From JAUWQU01 sp964605095 (GTDB lineage: Bacteria; Planctomycetota; Phycisphaerae; SM23-33): 9,827 nt of DNA. Shown one piece after another: positions 7,001-9,827 of the stretch. Under the pieces are notes generated by a model, which was not told the DNA's origin, did not search any database, and saw nothing but the letters and a program-made list of their open reading frames with translations. The position numbers and the translations under genes are program-made. Location of the stretch: positions 1 to 9,827 of the forward strand of contig CAZSBS010000183.1 of NCBI GenBank assembly GCA_964605095.1. The letters run 5' to 3'. Each line of letters begins with the position of its first letter. The first letter of the stretch is position 1.

Positions 7001-8801
7001 GAAACGTCTGCTCCAGCAACTGGCGGTACTGGCTGCGCTTTTCGGGGTCCACCCGGACGACCGGAACCTGCCGGCTGTCCGGGGCCATGCCGCGGACGAT
7101 CTCCTCGATGTCCTGCTTGGGCGTGCGGTTGCCCATGATGTCGTAGTCCACCCCCGGCGTGGGCTGATGCCCCGTCATGGCGGTCGTGGAGTTGTCCAGG
7201 ATGATGAACGTGATGTCCTGGCCGATCTTTATCGCGTGGCTGATGGCGATCTGGCCGGAATGGAAAAACGTCGAGTCGCCCATGAAGACGACTTCCTTGT
7301 TCCGGATGAACGGGTCGATGCCGCTGCCCGTCCCGGCGCCAAGGCCCATGCCGGAATAATCGTGCATGAGCTGCGTCGTCGGCGGGAACATCAGCATCGT
7401 GTAGCAGCCCGTGTCGCCGTGGAACAGCAGGTCCACCGGCCCGCGGCCGTGGGCCTTGCCCATGTAGGCTGGGTCCATGAACCACTTCTTGATCTCCAGG
7501 CACACGCTGGCGCTGTCGCGGTGCGGGCAGCCGGGGCAGAACGTCGGCACACGCGGCGGGGCGCTCGAAAGCTCGCCCTGGGCCGTCGAGTCGATCGTCT
7601 CCAACTCGCGGTCCAGGGCCTCGTACTCGGCCGGAACCGTTACCCGCTCACCCGGCGCGTGTACTTCCTTCAGCAGCGAGGCAAGCTGGGCGATCAGAAT
7701 CGACGGGTGCAGCCCCCGCGTGTACGGCAGGCCGGGCAGGCCGTTGGGGAAACGCTTGCCCCAGACCTCCACACTGGCTGCCTCGGCCCGGCCATCCTGG
7801 CGGTCGCGGGCGACGAGCTCGTGGATCTGCTCTTCCATGAAGCTCCGCCGCTCCTCGACGACCACGATCCGCTCGCACTGCCCGGCCAATTCGCGGATCA
7901 GCACCGGGTCCACCGGATAGCTCATGCCGAGCTTGAGGATCGGGTATCGCCCGAGCTGGCCCATCTCGTGAAGGGCCTGGACGAGGTATCCGTAAGCCAG
8001 GCCGCTGGTGACGAAGCCCACCGGACGGCGCGCGGAGGCGGGGTGCTCCATGCGGTTTAGCCCCAACTCGCGGGCAACCGCCATCGCCTTCTCGAACCGC
8101 CGCGTGTAGCTTTCCTCCTGCCACCAGGTCTTGGGCGGCAGCAGGACGCGCTTGTTCAGGTCGATTGACCGGGTAGCCAAGTCGATCTTGTTGCGGGTGC
8201 TGATGTCCGGGTACTGGTTGGGCCGGCACATTACGGTCCCACCGCCGTCAGCCAGGTTGGTCGTCAGCACGATGCCCGCGATAAGCTCGCTGCGCCGCGA
8301 GAGCTTGAAGGACAGGTCTACGTAGTCCTTGACCTCCTGTATGTCGGACGGCTCGATGACGGGAATGTACAAGTGCCGGGATATGAAGCGGCTGTCGGCG
8401 GGAACCTGCGTCGAGTCGCTCCAGGGGTCGTCGCCGTAGACGACGATCGCCCCGCCGCCGGGGTTGGCCCCCGCCAGGCTCGCCAGGGCCAGCGCGTCGG
8501 CCGCCACGTGGACTCCGACGCTCTTGAAGACGATCATGGCGCGCAGGGGCATGGTCTGCGTGCCGTTGAGAGCTGCCGCGGCCAGGGCCTCGTTATTGTT
8601 GATAACGGCCCGGATGCCTTTTTCATTCAGCAGGTCTTTTATTACGGCAAACGCGTCGAAAAAGCCCGCCACCGGGCTGCCCGGATACCCGCCAAGGTAG
8701 TTTACGCCACCTTCGGCCTCCAGGGCGCCCTTAAGCAGAGCCTCGTTTCCGGTGAAGATCTGCGGACCTTCGCCGGTCAGAAATCGCGGCTCGACATTCA
8801 T
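4053..8801 (-). CDS. Giant fusion: indolepyruvate ferredoxin oxidoreductase (IorA-IorB) with a GltD-type NAD(P)H/FAD module
   Basis: One uninterrupted 1582-residue chain. Residues 1-640 are IorA-like, including the pyrimidine domain (GYPGSP 38-43, Glu72), FCPGCPHR (421-428) and the thiamine-diphosphate region (GDS 508-510, DNSTTAMTGHQPTPG 536-550). A ferredoxin-like segment has Cys649, 652, 655, 661, then Cys682, 688, 694. Residues about 725-935 are the IorB/POR-gamma domain (GVGGMGAG 738-745). Residues about 936-1140 resemble the C-terminal region of fused IorAB proteins (DUF6537-like). Residues 1142-1582 are GltD-like: Fe-S cysteines 1163, 1166, 1171, 1176, 1215, 1219 and 1223, FAD site IIGSGPAA (1266-1273), NAD(P)H site VIGGGETGND (1406-1415), and C-terminal FAD motif AAGDFAHG (1549-1556). 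Known IorAB oxidatively decarboxylates aryl pyruvates to aryl-acetyl-CoA and reduces ferredoxin; here NAD(P)(H) may be the partner, which is inference. ATG 8801 has no clear Shine-Dalgarno. Cytoplasmic. Confidence 0.93.
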   Translation of the reverse strand: MNVEPRFLTGEGPQIFTGNEALLKGALEAEGGVNYLGGYPGSPVAGFFDAFAVIKDLLNEKGIRAVINNNEALAAAALNGTQTMPLRAMIVFKSVGVHVAADALALASLAGANPGGGAIVVYGDDPWSDSTQVPADSRFISRHLYIPVIEPSDIQEVKDYVDLSFKLSRRSELIAGIVLTTNLADGGGTVMCRPNQYPDISTRNKIDLATRSIDLNKRVLLPPKTWWQEESYTRRFEKAMAVARELGLNRMEHPASARRPVGFVTSGLAYGYLVQALHEMGQLGRYPILKLGMSYPVDPVLIRELAGQCERIVVVEERRSFMEEQIHELVARDRQDGRAEAASVEVWGKRFPNGLPGLPYTRGLHPSILIAQLASLLKEVHAPGERVTVPAEYEALDRELETIDSTAQGELSSAPPRVPTFCPGCPHRDSASVCLEIKKWFMDPAYMGKAHGRGPVDLLFHGDTGCYTMLMFPPTTQLMHDYSGMGLGAGTGSGIDPFIRNKEVVFMGDSTFFHSGQIAISHAIKIGQDITFIILDNSTTAMTGHQPTPGVDYDIMGNRTPKQDIEEIVRGMAPDSRQVPVVRVDPEKRSQYRQLLEQTFLADGVKVVIADKECGITRTRRRRREERKLIRAQGFLPVSHKMGINQEICRFCLACAERTGCPGLKHVETDYGAKMDTSLSNCVNDGACMRVGACSSFERITIRRKRPPKSRIPELDLGNIPEPARKQAGKLWRCCLTGVGGMGAGVATQVLVRAGHKEGYRVIFLDKKGLAIRNGGVISQVVYNISNQPITAIIPYGKADLLLGIDALEAARAMDPKGRTRIASRQRTAAVVNTDKVQTIRGIMGQEDYDVAELEKVIRANTRTEAYLARNISRICEVYLGSKIFANIMMIGFAFQSGQIPVSMHSIAWAIKDTIKSDFRKNLLAFDMGRKLVVAADLFQGPPRRTLWRETLEEKCRDTIRRHAGAAGRKLADELRAAVAGLLSQADKLDETLRRDVVVRAYDAMRFGGMKYANRYLGRVEKVLTHDCAEDNFAATRAVVHNLAKAMLIKDGPFIAELATSPEKHSRDRKKYNINRANGDRVTYRHYIHSAIRLGSWRVAYSLSVPHWMLRVLKRMRYLRALPGWHKAEKDFLARYEAKVDAFAPKTHAEYLQGLAAVSGTACMDCLNPRCQEMGCPLESHIPQWIRLSDQQRWQEAVEELHQTNNFPEFTGLICPAPCQGQCKQAASAYPVQVRGIELEIVEKGFAEGWIAPRPAAKKTGRKVAIIGSGPAALAAAQQLARTGHEVTVFEREQEIGGLLRYGIPQFRLDKRLIDRRVEQLRAESVVFRTAACVGSDVPAGKLRQDFDAVLLATGAARPRDLDVPGRSHKGVHFAMDFLRQQNLAAAGRHEQIGQYINVKDKVVVVIGGGETGNDCVELALMQGARQVHQLEILPAPEPGAVRFAAPREHSRNGVDRRWSVATKQFTASSGHITALSGVQVQWYESPTGRMMREKPDSDFHLPVEVALLALGFNAEVDPALAEQLGLTPDDKGRIPLTGPATGAEGVFAAGDFAHGASLVVNAIRSGRDAAKAIDEYLAKKS

Positions 8802-8809
8802 AGCTCGTC

Positions 8810-8815
8810 ATTGTA
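8810..8815 (-). promoter_or_regulatory. Predicted -10 box (TACAAT) close to the oxidoreductase start
   Basis: On the minus strand TACAAT ends eight bases before ATG 8801. A transcript started from it would have almost no leader. The ATG is preceded only by GACGAGCT, a poor ribosome site, so a leaderless mRNA is a reasonable reading. No good -35 is seen; TTTGCC at a 16-base spacing is the best candidate and is weak. Confidence 0.35.
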
Positions 8816-8829
8816 AGAGCATCCCGCCC

Positions 8830-8849
8830 CCGGCAAAAGGCTTTTCCGG
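8830..8849. repeat. Inverted repeat upstream of the oxidoreductase gene
   Basis: CCGG-C-AAAAG-G-CTTTT-CCGG: nine complementary positions per arm, with one bulged C and one central G. It covers the place where a -35 box would fall for the TACAAT at 8810-8815, so it may be an operator. No known regulator motif is recognised. Confidence 0.35.
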
Positions 8850-8933
8850 CTCGTAGTGACGCCGTGAGACATTATGCTTCTTGGCAACAGCTACCGCGCG
8901 AGATTCATTCAGGATGCGTATCAGACTTCAGCG

Positions 8934-8948
8934 CGGGCATCTCGCCCG
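8934..8948 (-). terminator. Small hairpin after the dUTPase gene
   Basis: CGGGC-ATCTC-GCCCG, a five-pair GC stem with a five-base loop, 33 bases past the dUTPase stop. No U-run follows on the minus strand, so it is a weak terminator candidate at best. It adjoins a CCCGGG site at 8945-8950. Confidence 0.2.
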
Positions 8949-8980
8949 GGGCTACCCGACCACATAAACCCTGTCCCCAA

Positions 8981-9457
8981 TCAGATCACCGCGCGGTTCT
9001 CATCCTCGTGGGCGTCGTGCTCGGCCTGGGTGCGGTCCTCGTCCTGGCGCTTGTGGTTGATGCCCAGTTTGGCGGCGTAGAGGCGGTAGATGTCTTTGGG
9101 GGCCAGGCCGAGAAGCTGGCAGATGCTCACCCAGAAGAACAACATGTCCGTTGCCTCGACGCGGGCGTTCTGGATGTCCCGCAGTTCGTACTGCCGGCCC
9201 TCGCGGGCCTCGCGGTACCAGTGTTTCCAGCTAAGGCAGTCCTGGAGTTCGTGGCATTCGCCGGCCAGGGCGTCGAGATAGTTCTTGAGCGCCCTGCCGA
9301 CCTGGCATCGCAGGTCGCCGGTTTCCGGCAGCTCGCCTGCCGCCTCGGCGTTGGAAAGGGCCTGGCCGAGTGCGGCGGTGTCAAAACCGGCCCGCTGGTT
9401 CAGTGCCGCCTGGAGCGGCCAGATGTCTTCAAGAGAGTTCAGTTGCTGCTGTGTCAT
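8981..9457 (-). CDS. Dimeric dUTPase-like nucleotide pyrophosphohydrolase (all-alpha, MazG superfamily)
   Basis: 158-residue all-alpha protein of the dUTPase_2 type. These enzymes split dUTP (often also dUDP) to dUMP, lowering uracil incorporation into DNA and supplying the dTMP precursor. The metal-binding motifs are visible: ECHELQDCLSWKHWY with Glu67 and Glu70, and EATDMLFFW with Glu101 and Asp104, on consecutive helices. AAKLGINHKRQD (128-139) matches the conserved end of this family (usually KL-N-x-RQ). The C-terminal tail (Asp/Glu/His-rich) is probably disordered. ATG 9457 has a perfect GGAGG six bases upstream, which fixes the start. It is followed by 179 bp without a gene before the oxidoreductase. 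A related all-alpha NTP pyrophosphatase of other specificity is the main alternative. Confidence 0.87.
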   Translation of the reverse strand: MTQQQLNSLEDIWPLQAALNQRAGFDTAALGQALSNAEAAGELPETGDLRCQVGRALKNYLDALAGECHELQDCLSWKHWYREAREGRQYELRDIQNARVEATDMLFFWVSICQLLGLAPKDIYRLYAAKLGINHKRQDEDRTQAEHDAHEDENRAVI

Positions 9458-9511
9458 AGGTAGCCTCCATGGGGCCCGTGGTGGCGCGGTTGGCTGGGCG
9501 TCGGCAGAGGG

Positions 9512-9540
9512 ATTGTACGCGGCGGCGGCGGCGGGAGCAA
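9512..9540 (-). promoter_or_regulatory. Predicted dUTPase promoter with a CCG-repeat spacer
   Basis: The minus strand reads TTGCTC (9540-9535), 17 bases made almost wholly of CCG triplets, then TACAAT (9517-9512). The implied start point is near 9505, about 48 bases before the ATG. The same TACAAT hexamer precedes the oxidoreductase gene. The -10 is good; the -35 matches consensus only at TTG. Confidence 0.4.
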
Positions 9541-9636
9541 GGCTTCAGCGACCGGCTCTCTGGCGGCACCGGCTGGCCCCCGTTGGCAGGGCAATCGCAT
9601 CTTAATGTCCCATCGACGAGGTCTGCTGCTTCGTGG

Positions 9637-9686
9637 CGAAATCCGAAGCACGAATCCCAAAATGCTAAACAAACCCGAAATACGAA
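9637..9686. repeat. Heptad-spaced CGAA repeat patch
   Basis: CGAA occurs at 9637, 9644 and 9651, then again at 9676 and 9683, each run stepping by seven bases (CGAAATC, CGAAGCA, CGAATCC; CGAAATA, CGAATGG). The patch is richer in A than its surroundings. Similar CGAAATC-type intergenic strings are, to my recollection, common in some planctomycete genomes. Function is unknown. Confidence 0.5.
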
Positions 9687-9827
9687 TGGCCCAATGCTCC
9701 AAACGTCGTCGCCAAAAGACCCGCGATAGCGACGCAGCGTAGCTGTAGGCCTGTTTGGAACATTTCTGTTTTGGGATCTCATCCACAAATCGTGGTGAAC
9801 AAGACGCCGGTTCTGCTGGATAAACGT

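Larger units (their letters stand above)
9458..9827. other. Gene-free right end of the window
   Basis: No convincing gene is seen. Minus-strand frames of 110-119 codons cover it, but they are arginine- and proline-rich, overlap one another and run across the dUTPase ribosome site, so I treat them as non-coding. The stretch holds the dUTPase promoter candidate (9512-9540), five tandem CGG triplets (9520-9534) and the CGAA repeat patch (9637-9686). Confidence 0.6.

Noticed and set aside
5535..8060. Long open frame on the plus strand (841 codons) opposite the oxidoreductase
   Set aside because: It is the antisense shadow of a GC-rich gene. Its product is Val/Ala/Arg/Asp/His-rich with no recognisable domain, while the minus frame has clear catalytic motifs throughout.
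9454..9786. Minus-strand frames of 110 and 119 codons at the right end
   Set aside because: They overlap each other and the dUTPase ribosome site, with Arg/Pro-rich composition over repeats; no family is recognised.
9792..9827. Possible plus-strand gene start (GTG GTG AAC AAG ACG) running off the right edge
   Set aside because: Only 12 codons are visible, with no clear ribosome site; it cannot be supported from this window.
1..9827. CRISPR array, tRNA, rRNA or a C-protein gene for the restriction-modification system
   Set aside because: I found no spaced direct-repeat array, no recognisable tRNA or rRNA sequence, and no small helix-turn-helix gene next to the methyltransferase.

Overview
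The window is GC-rich bacterial DNA. Apart from a gene fragment at the left edge, every gene lies on the minus strand. The compact layout, the fused 2-oxoacid:ferredoxin-type oxidoreductase, the DUF4886-like SGNH protein and the CGAA-periodic intergenic DNA would fit an anaerobic Planctomycetota-like bacterium. That assignment is an impression, not a proof.

Layout from left to right. The 3' end of a plus-strand membrane protein, probably a GT39-type glycosyltransferase (3-155), is followed by a gene-free stretch (156-421). This stretch holds two copies of a 26-bp motif resembling IS21-family inner terminal repeats (242-302) and a strong hairpin (329-355). The minus-strand genes, in transcription order from the right, are: a dimeric (MazG-like) dUTPase (8981-9457); a 1582-residue fusion of IorA, IorB, an Ior C-terminal region and a GltD-type NAD(P)H/FAD module (4053-8801); an XcyI-type restriction-modification pair, with an N4-cytosine methyltransferase (3017-3901) and its endonuclease (2019-3020) joined by an ATGA overlap; a secreted SGNH-hydrolase-like protein (1106-2002); and endonuclease III (422-1081). 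The right end (9458-9827) has no convincing gene. It carries a promoter candidate for the dUTPase and a patch of 7-nt periodic CGAA repeats.

How the genes relate. From methyltransferase to nth, the intergenic gaps are -3, 16 and 24 bp. A promoter candidate sits just upstream of the methyltransferase, so the restriction-modification pair, the SGNH protein and nth could share a transcript. The restriction-modification segment is visibly less GC-rich than the oxidoreductase gene, consistent with acquisition as a cassette.

Most notable points. The first is the single-chain aryl-pyruvate oxidoreductase carrying its own predicted NAD(P)H module. The second is a perfect CRP-type palindrome (TGTGA-N6-TCACA) lying across the predicted -35 box of the restriction-modification operon, where one might expect a controller-protein site; no controller gene is present in the window.
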